The notes: generated by a model not told the origin, from the letters alone. 64,000 nucleotides of DNA from Streptomyces sp. TN58 (GCF_001941845.1 NZ_CP018870.1:4842001-4906000); one strand, 5' to 3'. Counted from the stretch's first letter, positions 1-10,320 are shown. Program-made: numbers and translations.

Positions 1-879
1 GATGCCGCGGGCATAACCCTCGACGGCCCCGAACAGGTGCGAGCGCAGCCACGGGACGTGCGCGAACAGCCGGGCGTGGGCGGCCTCGCGCAGCGCCAGG
101 TACAGCCGAACCTCGTCCGAGGGAACGCCCAGGTCCTTGCCGAAGCCCGCGATGTTCAGCGGGAGCAGCGCGGCCTTGCCCGCCGGACCCAGCGGCAGGC
201 CGATGTCGGTCGAGCCGACGACCTCGCCGGCGAGCGTGCCCACGGCCTGGCCGATCTGCTGGCCGAACATGGCACCGCCCATGGAGCGCATCATGCCGAG
301 CAGCGGGCCCGCCATGGCCTGCATCTCCTCGGGCAGGACACCGCCCATGGCCGCGCCGACGCGCTCGGCGACCGGGTCCACGAGCTCCTTCCACACCGGG
401 AGGGTGGCCTCCACCCACTCGGCGCGGCTCCACGCCACCGCCGTGGTGGCACCCGAGGGCAGCGAGGTCACGCCGTCCAGCCAGTGGTCGGCCAGGCGCA
501 CGGCCTCCTCGACGGCCGACTTCTCGGCGATGCCGACGCTGGTGTCCTTCACACCGTCCGCCGTGCCCTGCGCGACGGTCTGGCGGGCGATGTTCTTGGC
601 CATGTCCCAGTTCACGGGACCGCCCTCGTAGCTGAGCATCTGGCCGAGCTGCTGGAAGGCGGCACCGAGGTCGTTGGGGTTCATCGAACCGAACATCGCG
701 GCGAACGGATTGTCCGCACCGCCGGGGCCGCCCGCGCCCGGCAGCCCCATGCCCGGGAACCCGAAGGGATTCGCGGGGCCGCCCTGACCGCCCGCGCCCT
801 GGTCGCCCTTCTTCCTGCCTTCGTCGCCGTTGTCCGGCTCCTCGGGCGGAAGGCCGAATCCGAATGGGGTGTCGCTCAC
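1..879 (-). CDS. DUF2342 zinc-dependent metalloprotease, C-terminus cut by window edge
   Basis: The N-terminal 293 codons are visible. The reading frame starts at a GTG at 879 and runs off position 1. The first 70 residues are rich in Gly, Asn and Pro (VSDTPFGFGLPPEE at the start, then a GAGGPGG stretch), followed by helical sequence with MGGAMFGQQIGQAVG and a segment resembling the DUF2342 'zinc-dependent metalloprotease' family of actinobacteria. The HExxH motif of that family lies further downstream and is not in this window, so catalysis cannot be checked. It is divergent from the epimerase gene at 1074. The assignment rests on the family-like Met/Gly-rich core and is fairly confident; the substrate is unknown. 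Confidence 0.75.
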   Translation of the reverse strand, partial: MSDTPFGFGLPPEEPDNGDEGRKKGDQGAGGQGGPANPFGFPGMGLPGAGGPGGADNPFAAMFGSMNPNDLGAAFQQLGQMLSYEGGPVNWDMAKNIARQTVAQGTADGVKDTSVGIAEKSAVEEAVRLADHWLDGVTSLPSGATTAVAWSRAEWVEATLPVWKELVDPVAERVGAAMGGVLPEEMQAMAGPLLGMMRSMGGAMFGQQIGQAVGTLAGEVVGSTDIGLPLGPAGKAALLPLNIAGFGKDLGVPSDEVRLYLALREAAHARLFAHVPWLRSHLFGAVEGYARGI

Positions 880-1073
880 GGGTTTCCTCGGCTCTTAGGG
901 CCGCCGGCGGGCGCCGGCGGGCAACGGTCGGACATCACCACCCAGCCTAGACACCGCAGCCCGCATCCGGGCTCGGTGCTCCGCCCGCTCCTGGGCTGCG
1001 GCAGGATGGACATCACCTGGTGGGGTACGCGTCACGGCGCGTCCCTACTGAAGACAACCGCTGGAGACGCCCG

Positions 1074-2252
1074 GTGAGTTCCCCAGATCCGCACGTTTCG
1101 GATAAGCGCAGCCGCGCGACGCAGGACGCAGACCGCCCCGAGCACGGTGACGGCGCCCCCGGCGTTCGCCAGCCGCGAAACCCCGAAGGCCCCCGCCGGC
1201 CCAGCCCCGTGATCGCCGTGACCGGCGCCGCCACGGGCGTCGGCGCCGCCCTCGTGAGCCGGCTCGCCGCCTCCGACGAGGTCAGGCAGGTCGTCGCCAT
1301 CGACGAGCGGCGTGGGGACTGCGCCGCCGCACAGTGGCACGTCCTCGACGTACGCGACCCCGCGATCGCCGAGAAGCTGCGCGGGGCGGACGTCGTGGTC
1401 CACCTCGCCCTCGACCTCGACCTGGAGACGGACCCGGCGGCCCGCACCGCCTACAACGTGCGCGGGACCCAGACCGTCCTCACGGCGGCCGCCGCGGCCG
1501 GCGTGCACCGGGTCGTGCTCTGTACCTCCGCGATGGTCTACGGGGCCCTGGCCGACAACGACATCCCGCTGTCGGAGGACTCCGAGCTGCGGGCCACCGC
1601 CGAGGCGACCGGCGTCGGCGACCTCCTGGAGATCGAACGGCTCGGCCGCAGGGCCCCCCGCGCCCACCCGGGCCTGAACGTCACCGTGGTGCGCCCCGCG
1701 GTCCTGGTCGGCGGCACCGACACCGCCCTGACCCGGTACTTCGAGTCCCCGCGCCTGCTCGTGGTCGCCGGCTCCCGCCCCACCTGGCAGTTCTGCCACG
1801 TGGAGGACCTGGTCAGCGCCCTGGAGTACGCGGCGCTGGAGAAGGCGGAGGGCGAGCTGGCCGTCGGCTGCGAGGGGTGGCTGGAGCAGGAGGAGGTCGA
1901 GGAGCTGAGCGGCATCCGCCGCATGGAGCTGCCCTCGGCCGTGGCGCTCGGCGCCGCGGCCCGCCTGCACCGCATCGGCCTGACCCCGTCCCCGGCCGGC
2001 GACCTCGCGTACACGATGCACCCCTGGGTGGTGAGCGTCAGCGGGCTGCACGCGGCGGGCTGGCGGCCGCGCTGGACCAACGAGGAGGTCCTGGCCGAGC
2101 TCCTGCAGGAGGTCGCGGGCCGCCACACGGTCGCGGGCCGCCGGCTCGGGCGCAGGGACGCCGCCACGGCCGCCGGCGCGGCGGGCGCGACCGTCGCCCT
2201 GCTGGGCGCGGCCGCCGCGGTACGCCTCGCCCGGAAGCGGCGCGGCCTCTGA
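1074..2252 (+). CDS. NAD(P)-dependent epimerase/dehydratase, extended SDR
   Basis: A 392-residue protein. After a charged, probably disordered N-terminus of about 40 residues comes a Rossmann start, VTGAATGVGAAL (TGxxxGxG), which is the NAD(P)-binding signature of atypical or extended SDR sugar epimerases. The following acidic residue (AIDER) suggests NAD preference. A SAMVYG stretch carries the usual catalytic Ser/Tyr region. The last 35 residues are Ala-rich and hydrophobic and end in RLARKRRGL, which looks like a C-terminal membrane anchor. I chose the GTG at 1074 because GGAGA lies about 8 nt upstream; an in-frame ATG at 1020 would overlap the promoter region. The substrate is unknown. 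Confidence 0.8.
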   Translation: MSSPDPHVSDKRSRATQDADRPEHGDGAPGVRQPRNPEGPRRPSPVIAVTGAATGVGAALVSRLAASDEVRQVVAIDERRGDCAAAQWHVLDVRDPAIAEKLRGADVVVHLALDLDLETDPAARTAYNVRGTQTVLTAAAAAGVHRVVLCTSAMVYGALADNDIPLSEDSELRATAEATGVGDLLEIERLGRRAPRAHPGLNVTVVRPAVLVGGTDTALTRYFESPRLLVVAGSRPTWQFCHVEDLVSALEYAALEKAEGELAVGCEGWLEQEEVEELSGIRRMELPSAVALGAAARLHRIGLTPSPAGDLAYTMHPWVVSVSGLHAAGWRPRWTNEEVLAELLQEVAGRHTVAGRRLGRRDAATAAGAAGATVALLGAAAAVRLARKRRGL

Positions 2253-2356
2253 GCCCGGCCGTGTGCCGGGGCGGTCCGATCCTGTAGGAGGCTCCCAAGG
2301 CGGGGGCCGCGGGCCGGGCGAATCAGCTATTTCGCCGTGTCGGCGGCTAGGGCACG

Positions 2357-2827
2357 ATGGACGGTATGGCACCGCACTTCGACCACCCCGGCGAGCAGGC
2401 CGCCCAGGACCCCGTCCGGCTGCTCGAAATCCGTGACACCCCGCTCTCGATCGACGAGGTCTTCAAGGCCGTCGGCGACGACGCCACGGGCGGCACGACG
2501 CTGTTCGTCGGCACGGTGCGCAACCACGACGGCGGGGCGGACGTCGACTCGCTCGGCTACTCCTGCCACCCCACGGCCGAGGCCGAGATGCGCAGGATCG
2601 CCGAACGCGTCGTGGCCAAGTACCCGGTCCGCGCCCTGGCCGCCGTGCACCGCGTGGGCGACCTCGCCGTCGGCGACCTGGCCGTGGTCGTGGCCGTCTC
2701 CTGCCCGCACCGCGGGGAGGCCTTCGAGGCGTGCCGGATGCTGATCGACGACCTCAAGCACGAGGTCCCCATCTGGAAGCACCAGACGTTCTCCGACGGC
2801 TCCGAGGAGTGGGTCGGCGCCTGCTGA
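2357..2827 (+). CDS. moaE: molybdopterin synthase catalytic subunit MoaE
   Basis: A 156-residue protein that transfers sulfur from thiocarboxylated MoaD to precursor Z (cPMP) in molybdenum cofactor synthesis. The family signatures are in order: FVGTVRNHDGG near residue 52, a central HRVGDLAVGD, SCPHRGEAFEAC, and the C-terminal KHEVPIWKHQ with the conserved active-site lysines, ending EEWVGAC. Length is normal for MoaE. The start could be 2357 or the second ATG at 2366 (MAPHF). No other molybdopterin gene is adjacent. The last 43 bp of the gene are repeated exactly 102 bp downstream (see the repeat entry). Confidence 0.93.
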   Translation: MDGMAPHFDHPGEQAAQDPVRLLEIRDTPLSIDEVFKAVGDDATGGTTLFVGTVRNHDGGADVDSLGYSCHPTAEAEMRRIAERVVAKYPVRALAAVHRVGDLAVGDLAVVVAVSCPHRGEAFEACRMLIDDLKHEVPIWKHQTFSDGSEEWVGAC

Positions 2828-2972
2828 GCCCGCGGCCACGACCGGCCGGCGGACGGAGTCCGACGCAGTCCCGCGCGGCCTGTGAGGCGCCCCGGCGCCG
2901 AGCAGTGCAAGGGGGACCATGGGGGAGGTGACGTTCTCCGACGGCTCCGAGGAGTGGGTCGGCGCCTGCTGA
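2785..2972 (+). repeat. 43-bp direct repeat duplicating the 3' end of moaE (2785-2827 and 2930-2972)
   Basis: The segment GACGTTCTCCGACGGCTCCG and the following 23 bases, ending in the stop TGA, occur identically at 2785-2827 and 2930-2972. The downstream copy is in frame with an ATG at 2919 preceded by AAGGGGGACC. It could therefore encode a 17-residue peptide, MGEVTFSDGSEEWVGAC, whose last 14 residues equal the MoaE tail. The flanks of the two copies differ. Confidence 0.9.
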
Positions 2973-3115
2973 CCCCGGCTGCGGGGCGGCGGCGGCCGAC
3001 GGGTAGCCTCACACCCGTTCGGCCGCGCAACACGCCCTCGATTTGCGTAACCCCCCCACGGGCACGAGCGTTGAAGCCACCAACGAAACGCACTTCGGGG
3101 TAGGGAGGCGCGCCC

Positions 3116-3331
3116 ATGGCATCTCTGGCGTGGTTGCTGATTCCGCTGTTCGCCGCGATCGGAGCGGCGATATGGGGCAGCTGGGCGGCTCGCGACCGCA
3201 CGCAGGGCGACATATCCGAGCTCGCGGGCTACGCACGGTTCCGCGAGGCCATGGGCAACGGCCAGGGTCTCGGCCCTGCCGACCGGACGGGCGCGAAGGC
3301 CGAGGCGGCCTCCGCCTCCGACGCCGTCTGA
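3116..3331 (+). CDS. small single-pass membrane protein
   Basis: A 71-residue protein. Residues 3-24 are hydrophobic (ASLAWLLIPLFAAIGAAIWG), forming one transmembrane helix or uncleaved signal anchor. A charged segment follows (RDRTQGDISELAGYARFREAM), then an Ala/Ser-rich tail. GGGAGG lies 7 nt before the ATG, a convincing ribosome binding site. It sits between moaE and the YlbL-like protease on the same strand. I recognise no functional domain; small proteins of this form are conserved hypotheticals in Streptomyces. Confidence 0.75.
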   Translation: MASLAWLLIPLFAAIGAAIWGSWAARDRTQGDISELAGYARFREAMGNGQGLGPADRTGAKAEAASASDAV

Positions 3332-3427
3332 GATTCCGCTGAGTTTCCGCTGAGAGTTTCGCGTACGAACCCCGTACGGACCGGCCCCGAGGGCCGCGCG
3401 CCGGGGCAGTCCCGTACTGTCGGAACC

Positions 3428-4519
3428 ATGCCACGCCGCACCGCGACGATGCTCGCCTCCACCCTGGTGCTGTTCGCGCTGCTCTGCGCAGGGGTGTTCA
3501 TCAAGGTCCCGTACTCCGAGATGAGCCCCGGCCCGACCGTGAACACGCTCGGTGACTCGCACGGCGAGCCCGTTCTGAACATCTCGGGACGCAAGACGTA
3601 CCCGACCAGCGGCCACCTCAACATGACGACGGTCCGCGTCACGGGCGCCGACTACGAGATGAACCTGGTGGAGGCCGTCTACGGATGGCTGGCCGGCGAC
3701 AACATCGTCGTCCCCCACGAGAACCTCTACCCCAACGGCAAGACCGACGCGGAGTCCACCCAGGAGAACGCCGAGGAGTTCAGCCAGTCGCAGCAGAGCG
3801 CCAAGGTCGCGGCCCTCAAGCAGATCGGCATCCCGGTCACCGCCCGCGTGATCGTCTCCACGGTCGTCAAGGGAAGCCCCTCCGAGGGCAAGCTGCACGC
3901 CGGTGACGTGGTCAAGGCCGTCGACGGCGCTCCCGTGACCGCCCCCGAGGACGTGGCCAAGCTCGTCACCAAGCACAAGCCCGGCGAACCGGTCGAGTTC
4001 ACCGTCGTGCCCGCGGCCGACGCCGCCGCGGCGGCGAAGGCCGGCCGGGAGCCCGCCGGCACCTCCAAGGTCACGATCACCGCGGGCAAGGCGGAGGGCG
4101 ACGGCCGTGCCATCGTCGGCATCCGGGCCGGCAGCGACCACACCTTCCCGTTCGCGATCGACATCAAGCTCGCCGACGTCGGCGGCCCGAGCGCGGGGCT
4201 GATGTTCGCCCTCGGCATCGTCGACAAGCTCACACCGGAGGACCTGACCGGCGGGAAGTTCGTCGCGGGCACCGGAACCATCGACGACGCCGGCAAGGTC
4301 GGCCCGATCGGCGGCATCCAGATGAAGACCATAGGCGCCCGCAAGGCCGGCGCCGAGTACTTCCTGACGCCCGCCGACAACTGCGCCTCCGCCGCCTCCA
4401 ACGTGCCCGACGGGCTGACGCTGGTGAAGGTCTCCACCATCGACGACGCCATGGAGTCGCTGCAGAAGATCAGCAAGGGGGACACGGCCGGGCTGCCGCA
4501 GTGCAGCGCCAAGCCCTGA
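3428..4519 (+). CDS. YlbL-type membrane-anchored PDZ / Lon-like (S16) protease
   Basis: A 363-residue protein. Residues 9-26 form an N-terminal membrane anchor; residues about 145-195 form a PDZ domain (VVKGSPSEGKLHAGDVVKAV); residues about 225-350 form a Lon-type proteolytic domain. The catalytic dyad is visible: Ser255 in GGPSAGLMF and Lys300 in GGIQMKTIGARKAGA. YlbL family proteins are predicted to face the outside of the membrane and cleave membrane-associated substrates. The transcript may be leaderless: TACTGT at 3416-3421 lies 6 nt before the ATG. The substrate is unknown. Confidence 0.88.
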   Translation: MPRRTATMLASTLVLFALLCAGVFIKVPYSEMSPGPTVNTLGDSHGEPVLNISGRKTYPTSGHLNMTTVRVTGADYEMNLVEAVYGWLAGDNIVVPHENLYPNGKTDAESTQENAEEFSQSQQSAKVAALKQIGIPVTARVIVSTVVKGSPSEGKLHAGDVVKAVDGAPVTAPEDVAKLVTKHKPGEPVEFTVVPAADAAAAAKAGREPAGTSKVTITAGKAEGDGRAIVGIRAGSDHTFPFAIDIKLADVGGPSAGLMFALGIVDKLTPEDLTGGKFVAGTGTIDDAGKVGPIGGIQMKTIGARKAGAEYFLTPADNCASAASNVPDGLTLVKVSTIDDAMESLQKISKGDTAGLPQCSAKP

Positions 4520-4540
4520 CCGGTCCGCCCGGGACAGCCC

Positions 4541-5137
4541 TCAGGCGAAGGTCGCGGCCAGCGCCTCGGCCAGGCCGGGCACCAGGCCCCCGCCGGTCAG
4601 GACCTCCGTCGAGGAGTCCTTCTCGCGCAGCCGTACGGCCGACTCGCGCGAACCGTCGCGCAGCACCGCCACGGTGATGCGGACCTCCTGCCGCTCCGGG
4701 TGTCCGGCGACCCACTTCGCCAGCTGCTTGTCGCTCAGACCCTCCGGTACGGAGGCCTCCGCGGACGGCGGCAGCATCAGGCGCTCCACGGTCAGGGCGC
4801 ACCCCGCGACGGCGTCGGGCCAGGCGATGGTGCCGAGGAACTTGTCGAGCGGGGTCCCCGCCGGGACGGTGTCCTGCTCGATGGGGGTGAAGGAGCTCTT
4901 GCCGGCGTCGTCCTGGTCGAGGCCGAGCTGCGAGGCGAGGCGTGGCTCCTGCTTCTTGAGCCGGGCGGTGTCGACCAGCGCGAACAGCCGCGCGGGCTTG
5001 TCCCAGCCGAGGCCTGCCGCGTACTCGTCGATCTCAAGGCAGGCGCGGGTCAGCGGGCTGGCCGCCATGGGGCCCGCCGACGGAGTCGGCTTGTCGGGCG
5101 GCGTGGGGGAAGGCGAAACGTTGGACATGGACAACAT
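4541..5137 (-). CDS. PPA1309-family conserved actinobacterial protein
   Basis: A 198-residue soluble protein resembling the PPA1309 family, which is found beside UPF0182 genes in actinobacteria. It has [22 protein letters not shown] in the N-terminal half, then [30 protein letters not shown] and [13 protein letters not shown]. It contains no membrane segments and no catalytic motif I recognise. The ATG at 5137 is supported by AAAGGAGG 4 nt upstream; a second ATG at 5128 is less well placed. It is divergent from the UPF0182 gene. Its function is unknown. Confidence 0.8.
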   Translation of the reverse strand: MLSMSNVSPSPTPPDKPTPSAGPMAASPLTRACLEIDEYAAGLGWDKPARLFALVDTARLKKQEPRLASQLGLDQDDAGKSSFTPIEQDTVPAGTPLDKFLGTIAWPDAVAGCALTVERLMLPPSAEASVPEGLSDKQLAKWVAGHPERQEVRITVAVLRDGSRESAVRLREKDSSTEVLTGGGLVPGLAEALAATFA

Positions 5138-5268
5138 CCTGCCTCCTTTCCCCCGCATACCGGGAACTGACCGGAGCCTCAGTAAGTTGCATGAATGGGC
5201 TCTACGATCGGGGGTCCGTTCAATACCAGTACTCAGCGACTTTCGAGGTGCGCACCTTGGCTTTCCAG

Positions 5269-8145
5269 ATGCCGGACCGCGGCGGAGGCCCTTCCGGGCC
5301 ACGGATGAGAGTCGGACGCCCCTCCCGGCGTGCACGCACTCTCCTTATGACTTTGGGCGTGCTGGCCGTCCTGGGCATGCTCTTCATCATGTTCGCCGGC
5401 TTCTGGACGGACTGGCTCTGGTTCCGCTCCGTGAAGTACTCCACGGTCTTCACCACCACACTGTGGACCAAGATCGGTCTCTTCGCCGTCTTCGGCCTGC
5501 TGATGACGGGCGCCGTCGGGCTGAACATCTGGCTGGCGCACCGGCTGCGGCCGCCGCTCAGCGCGATGTCGATGGAGCAGCAGAGCCTCGACCGCTACCG
5601 GATGAGCATCGCCCCGTACAAGAAGTGGCTGCTGCTGGGCATCTCGGTGCTCGTCGGCCTGATCGCCGGAGCCTCGGCGGCGGGCCAGTGGAAGACCTGG
5701 CTCATGTACGTGAACGGGGTGCCCTTCGGCACGAAGGACCCCCAGTTCCACATGGACGTGTCCTTCTACACCTTCGACCTGCCCTGGTACCGCTTCCTGC
5801 TCGGCTTCGGCTTCGCCGCCGTCGTCCTGTCGGTGATCGCCGCGACCGTCGTGCACTACCTGTACGGCGGACTGCGCGTGACCAGCCCGGGCGCCCGGGC
5901 CACCGCCGCCGCGACCGGGCACCTCTCGGTGCTGCTCGGCCTCTTCGTGACGCTCAAGGCGGTCGCGTACTGGCTCGACCGGTACGGGCTGGCCGTCAAG
6001 TCCAGCGACTTCAAGGCCGCCGACAACTGGACGGGCCTGCGGTACGTCGACGCCAACGCCTACCTGCCGGCGAAGACGATCCTCGTGGCCATCGCCGCGA
6101 TCTGCGCCGTGCTGTTCTTCGCGACGCTGTGGCGCCGCACCTGGCAGCTGCCGGTGATCGGCTTCGGCCTGATGGTGCTCTCCGCGATCCTGATCGGCGG
6201 GCTCTACCCGGCGATCGTGCAGAAGTTCCAGGTCCAGCCGAACGAGCAGGCCAAGGAATCCCCGTACGTCCAGAAGAACATCAAGGCCACGCGTGACGCC
6301 TACGGGATCGCCGGCTCCGAGGTCACGGACTACCCGGGGGCCCCGCAGACGGAGGACCGGAGCAAGCTGCGGCCGCAGGCCGACACCACGGCCAGCATCC
6401 GCATCCTCGACCCCAACATCGTCTCGCCGGCCTTCCAGCAGCTCCAGCAGGTCAAGGGCTACTACGCCTTCCCGTCCACGCTCGCCGTGGACCGGTACAG
6501 CGGCCAGGACACGGTGATCGGGCTGCGCGAGCTGAACATCGGCGGCATCCCGAAGAACAACTGGATCAACGACCACTTCAAGTACACGCACGGCTACGGC
6601 GTGGTCGCGGCCAAGGGCACCACGGTCAAGGACGGCGCCCCCGACTTCACCCAGTCCGACCTCCCCTCCAAGGGGATGTTCGGCACGGACTTCGAGCAGC
6701 GCATCTACTACGGCGAGCAGACGAAGCAGTACTCGATCGTCGGCGGCCCGCAGAAGGAGCTCGACTACTCCGACGACAAGGGCGAGAAGGAGACCAGCTA
6801 CCAGGGCAACTCCGGCGTCAACCTCGCCAACCCGGTCAACCGGGCCGCCTACGCGCTGACCTTCAGCGAGCCGCAGATCCTCTACTCGGGCGCCATCGGC
6901 GACGGCTCGCGGATCCTCTACAACCGCACGCCCAAGCAGCGCGTCGAGGCCGTCGCGCCGTGGCTGACGATCGACGGGGCTCCGTACCCGGCCGTGGTCG
7001 ACGGGCGGATCAAGTGGATCGTCGACGCCTACACGACCACCAACGGCTACCCGTACGCCTCGCGCACCACGCTGGGCCAGAGCACCGCGGACTCGCTGAC
7101 CAACAGCCAGCGCGCGGTGGTCGCCCAGGAGAACCAGGTCAACTACATCCGCAACTCGGTGAAGGCCACCGTCGACGCCTACGACGGCTCGGTCGACCTG
7201 TACCAGTGGGACACCCAGGACCCGGTCCTGAAGACCTGGATGAAGGCGTTCCCGGGCACGGTGAAGCCCAAGAGCGAGATCGCCAAGCCGCTCATGGACC
7301 ACCTCCGCTACCCGCAGGACCTCTTCAAGGTCCAGCGCGAGCTGCTGACCCGGTACCACGTCACCGACCCGCAGACCTTCCTCAGCGGCAGCGAGGCCTG
7401 GGCCGTCCCCGACGACCCGACGACCAAGGCCGGTACGGCCGTTCCGCCGTACTACCTGTCGATGAAGATGCCGGGCCAGAAGGAGAAGGACCAGGTCTTC
7501 TCCCTCACCACGACGTTCACGCCGAACGAGCGGCCCAACCTCAGCGCCTTCATGTCGGTCAACGCCGATCCGGGCACCGCGGACTACGGCAAGATCAGAA
7601 TCCTGAAGATGCCGACCAGCAAGCCGCCGGACGGCCCGGGCCAGGTGCAGAGCAAGTTCCAGTCCGAACCGAAGATCGCCGAGTCCATCCGCCTGCTCCG
7701 CGGCGGCGACTCGGAGATCGAGTACGGCAACCTGCTCGCCGTGCCGCTCGACGGCGGGATGCTCTACGTCGAGCCGGTGTACGTCCGCAGCTCCGGGCTG
7801 AAGTACCCGCTGCTGCGCAAGGTGCTGGTGACCTACGGCAACCAGACCGCCTTCGAGGACACCCTGGAGAAGGCGCTGAACGTGGTCTTCGGAGCCGAGG
7901 CCCCGACCACGCCGGTGCCGCCGGCGCAGCCGCCGGGCGAAGGCACCGTCACGCCGCCGACCAACCAGGATCCGACGGTCAAGGCGGCCCTCGCCGACGC
8001 GCAGAAGGCCGTCGAGGACGCCGAGAAGGCCCGGCAGTCCGGCGACTGGGCGGCCTACGGCAAGGCACAGGACGAGATCAAGGCCGCGCTGAAGCGGGCG
8101 ATCGAGGCCGAGGCGAAGGCCACGCCCCCTCCGTCGGGCGGCTGA
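5269..8145 (+). CDS. UPF0182 family large membrane protein
   Basis: About 958 residues. The N-terminal 330 residues contain seven or so hydrophobic helices (for example [20 protein letters not shown] near residue 25). A large polar domain follows, with family hallmarks such as [13 protein letters not shown] and [22 protein letters not shown], and then a C-terminal proline-rich linker and a charged helical tail ([12 protein letters not shown]). It matches the UPF0182 family in length and layout. The start is uncertain: I prefer ATG 5269 (MPDRGGGP), though the frame stays open to 5191 and GTG 5248 or TTG 5257 are possible. The biochemical role is unknown. Confidence 0.88.
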   Translation: MPDRGGGPSGPRMRVGRPSRRARTLLMTLGVLAVLGMLFIMFAGFWTDWLWFRSVKYSTVFTTTLWTKIGLFAVFGLLMTGAVGLNIWLAHRLRPPLSAMSMEQQSLDRYRMSIAPYKKWLLLGISVLVGLIAGASAAGQWKTWLMYVNGVPFGTKDPQFHMDVSFYTFDLPWYRFLLGFGFAAVVLSVIAATVVHYLYGGLRVTSPGARATAAATGHLSVLLGLFVTLKAVAYWLDRYGLAVKSSDFKAADNWTGLRYVDANAYLPAKTILVAIAAICAVLFFATLWRRTWQLPVIGFGLMVLSAILIGGLYPAIVQKFQVQPNEQAKESPYVQKNIKATRDAYGIAGSEVTDYPGAPQTEDRSKLRPQADTTASIRILDPNIVSPAFQQLQQVKGYYAFPSTLAVDRYSGQDTVIGLRELNIGGIPKNNWINDHFKYTHGYGVVAAKGTTVKDGAPDFTQSDLPSKGMFGTDFEQRIYYGEQTKQYSIVGGPQKELDYSDDKGEKETSYQGNSGVNLANPVNRAAYALTFSEPQILYSGAIGDGSRILYNRTPKQRVEAVAPWLTIDGAPYPAVVDGRIKWIVDAYTTTNGYPYASRTTLGQSTADSLTNSQRAVVAQENQVNYIRNSVKATVDAYDGSVDLYQWDTQDPVLKTWMKAFPGTVKPKSEIAKPLMDHLRYPQDLFKVQRELLTRYHVTDPQTFLSGSEAWAVPDDPTTKAGTAVPPYYLSMKMPGQKEKDQVFSLTTTFTPNERPNLSAFMSVNADPGTADYGKIRILKMPTSKPPDGPGQVQSKFQSEPKIAESIRLLRGGDSEIEYGNLLAVPLDGGMLYVEPVYVRSSGLKYPLLRKVLVTYGNQTAFEDTLEKALNVVFGAEAPTTPVPPAQPPGEGTVTPPTNQDPTVKAALADAQKAVEDAEKARQSGDWAAYGKAQDEIKAALKRAIEAEAKATPPPSGG

Positions 8146-8197
8146 TGATCAATCCGTGAGGGCTCCGTCCCGCGTCGTGATACTGTGGTTTCACCGA

Positions 8198-8271
8198 CGC
8201 GGGGTGGAGCAGCTCGGTAGCTCGCTGGGCTCATAACCCAGAGGTCGCAGGTTCAAATCCTGTCCCCGCTA
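8198..8271 (+). tRNA. tRNA-fMet (CAT), first copy
   Basis: A 74-nt cloverleaf without encoded CCA. The acceptor CGCGGGG pairs with CCCCGCT leaving a C1-T72 mismatch, the hallmark of an initiator tRNA. The anticodon stem-loop is CTGGG-CTCATAA-CCCAG with the initiator GGG/CCC pairs, and the T arm is GCAGG-TTCAAAT-CCTGT. A second identical gene lies at 10418-10491; identity between the copies covers 88 bp (8190-8277 and 10410-10497). Confidence 0.97.
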
Positions 8272-8276
8272 CTGAA

Positions 8277-8313
8277 GACGAAGGCCCGGATCCATGGGAT
8301 CCGGGCCTTCGTC
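8277..8313 (+). terminator. hairpin after the first tRNA-fMet
   Basis: GACGAAGGCCCGGATCC pairs with GGATCCGGGCCTTCGTC around the loop ATG, a perfect 17-bp stem starting 6 nt after the tRNA. The likely role is termination or 3' processing of the tRNA transcript. Confidence 0.85.
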
Positions 8314-8463
8314 ATGTCCGAACCGGACACGCGGTAGCTGGGGAGGGTGAGTTGGGGTAGGAGCGTGTTTGACTTACCTCACTGTGGGCATGTCGACAAA
8401 ACGCTGTAGTGACCTCACTGACTGCGACATACCAGGTGTACGCGGGTAGCAGGTGATGCGACG

Positions 8464-10320
8464 ATGGGATTTATGGGGGACAGGTCAACTCTGCTGGAGA
8501 CAGGGCGGTTTGTGAGGGCGCAGGCCGAAGCGGGCACAGGAGCCAACGAGTCGGCACCGGTTGCCGACACGCAGACCGCACTGACCGATGCGGATTTCGC
8601 GCAGGAGATGTTCGCCGAGACCGACGCGGCGAGCGACGCCGAACTGGAGGCCCGGCACCGGGTGGCCGCCGACAAGGGCGACCCCGGTGCCATGAGCGTG
8701 CTCGGCGCGCTCCTGCTGCGCCGCGGGGACCTGGACGGCGCCGAGCCGTACCTGCGAGGGGCCACCGCCGAGGGTGACCGCGCCGCCGCCAACAACCTGG
8801 GCGTCCTGCTGCTCCAGCGCGGCTACCCCGAGGAGGCCGCGGGCTGGTGGCGGGTCGCCGCCGTGGCCGGGTCCGCCCCCGCCGCGCACGCCCTGGGCCG
8901 CCACTTCCGCGAGCGCGGAGACGAGCCGGCCGCCGAGTACTGGCTGCGCCAGGCGGCGGAGTCCGGCCATGCACTGGGCGCCTTCGGACTGGCCGACCTG
9001 CTGGAACACCGCGGGGACAAGGGAGTGGAGCGGTGGTTCCGGGCCGCCGCCGAACAGGGCCACCGCGAGGCCGCCTACCGGCTGGCACGGCACCTGCGCA
9101 AGGGCGACCCCGCCGAGGCCGAGCAGTGGTACCGGCAGGCCGCCGCGCGCGGGCACCGGCGCGCCGCCCTGCACCTGGGCGCGCTGCTGGAGGCGCGCGG
9201 GGAGCTGAAGGAGGCGGGGCGCTGGTACCTGACCTCCGCCAAGCAGGGCGAGGCGCGGGCCGCGTGCGCGCTCGGCTTCCTGCTGCGCGACGCCGGCGAC
9301 GAGGACAGCGCGGCCGCGTGGTGGCACAGAGCGGCGCAGGACGGCGACGGCAACGCCGCGAACGCCCTGGGCGCGCTGCACGCCGCGCGGGGCGAGACCC
9401 AGACCGCCGAGCGCTGGTACCGGACCGCCATGGACGCCGGCGATCAAAACGGGGCGTACAACCTTGCTCTGCTGTGTGCGGCACAGGACCGGACCGCGCA
9501 GGCCGAGCAGTGGTACCGGCGCGCCGCCTACGCCGGACACCGCGAGGCGGCCAACGCGCTGGCCATCATGCTGCTCCAGGTCGGGGACGCTGCGGGCGCC
9601 GAGCCGTGGTTCTCGAAGGCCGCCGAGGCGGGCAGCGTGGACGCCGCGTTCAACCTCGGGATCCTCTTCGCCAGCCGCGACGAGGACCGTACGGCGCTGA
9701 AGTGGTACGAGCGGGCCGCCTCGGCCGGACACACCGACGCGGCGCTCCAGGTCGGGATCGCCCTGGTCCGGGACGGGGAGGAGCGGGCCGCCGAGCGACA
9801 CCTGCGCTGTGCGGCGGGCGGGGGCAGTGCGGAGGCGGCGTTCCGCCTGGCCGCGCTGCTGGAGTCCCTGGCTCCGCCGCCGGAGCCGCCGGCGCTGGGC
9901 GAGCCGGTGGGCAGCGCCCCCCGTACCGAGAGCGAGGAGTGGTACGAGCGGGCTGCCGAGCTGGGGCACCGCCGGGCCCAGGTGCGCGTCGGGATGCTGG
10001 CCGCCGCCCGCGGTGACATGGAGGCGGCCGCCCGCTGGTACCGGGAGGCGGCGGAGGCCGGCTCCCGCAACGGCGCGTTCAACCTGGGGCTGCTGCTGGC
10101 CCGCGAGGGCAGCGAGCCGGAGGCCGCCCTGTGGTGGACCCGCGCCGCGGTGGCCGGCCACGGCCGCGCCGCCCTGCGCCTGGGCCTGCTGGCGGCCCGC
10201 CACGGCGACCTCGCGGAGGGCCAGAAGTGGTGCGCCCGCGCCATGGAGCTGGGCCCGGCGGAGGTCTCGGAGCGTGCCGCCCGGCTGCGCGAGGCGCTGG
10301 CTGAGGAACTTTCGGCGTGA
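8464..10320 (+). CDS. Sel1-like / tetratricopeptide repeat protein
   Basis: A 618-residue soluble protein. After about 70 N-terminal residues it is built of some 14 degenerate alpha-alpha repeats of 33-36 residues, with recurring AExWYRRAAxxGHxxAAxxLGxLL consensus fragments (for example AEQWYRQAAARGHRRAALHL and AEQWYRRAAYAGHREAANAL). Such Sel1/TPR superhelices mediate protein-protein contacts; no catalytic domain is visible. Residues 475-490 are a Pro-rich linker that breaks the repeat array. It lies alone between two identical tRNA-fMet genes. ATG 8464 is chosen; ATG 8473 is also possible. Confidence 0.88.
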   Translation: MGFMGDRSTLLETGRFVRAQAEAGTGANESAPVADTQTALTDADFAQEMFAETDAASDAELEARHRVAADKGDPGAMSVLGALLLRRGDLDGAEPYLRGATAEGDRAAANNLGVLLLQRGYPEEAAGWWRVAAVAGSAPAAHALGRHFRERGDEPAAEYWLRQAAESGHALGAFGLADLLEHRGDKGVERWFRAAAEQGHREAAYRLARHLRKGDPAEAEQWYRQAAARGHRRAALHLGALLEARGELKEAGRWYLTSAKQGEARAACALGFLLRDAGDEDSAAAWWHRAAQDGDGNAANALGALHAARGETQTAERWYRTAMDAGDQNGAYNLALLCAAQDRTAQAEQWYRRAAYAGHREAANALAIMLLQVGDAAGAEPWFSKAAEAGSVDAAFNLGILFASRDEDRTALKWYERAASAGHTDAALQVGIALVRDGEERAAERHLRCAAGGGSAEAAFRLAALLESLAPPPEPPALGEPVGSAPRTESEEWYERAAELGHRRAQVRVGMLAAARGDMEAAARWYREAAEAGSRNGAFNLGLLLAREGSEPEAALWWTRAAVAGHGRAALRLGLLAARHGDLAEGQKWCARAMELGPAEVSERAARLREALAEELSA

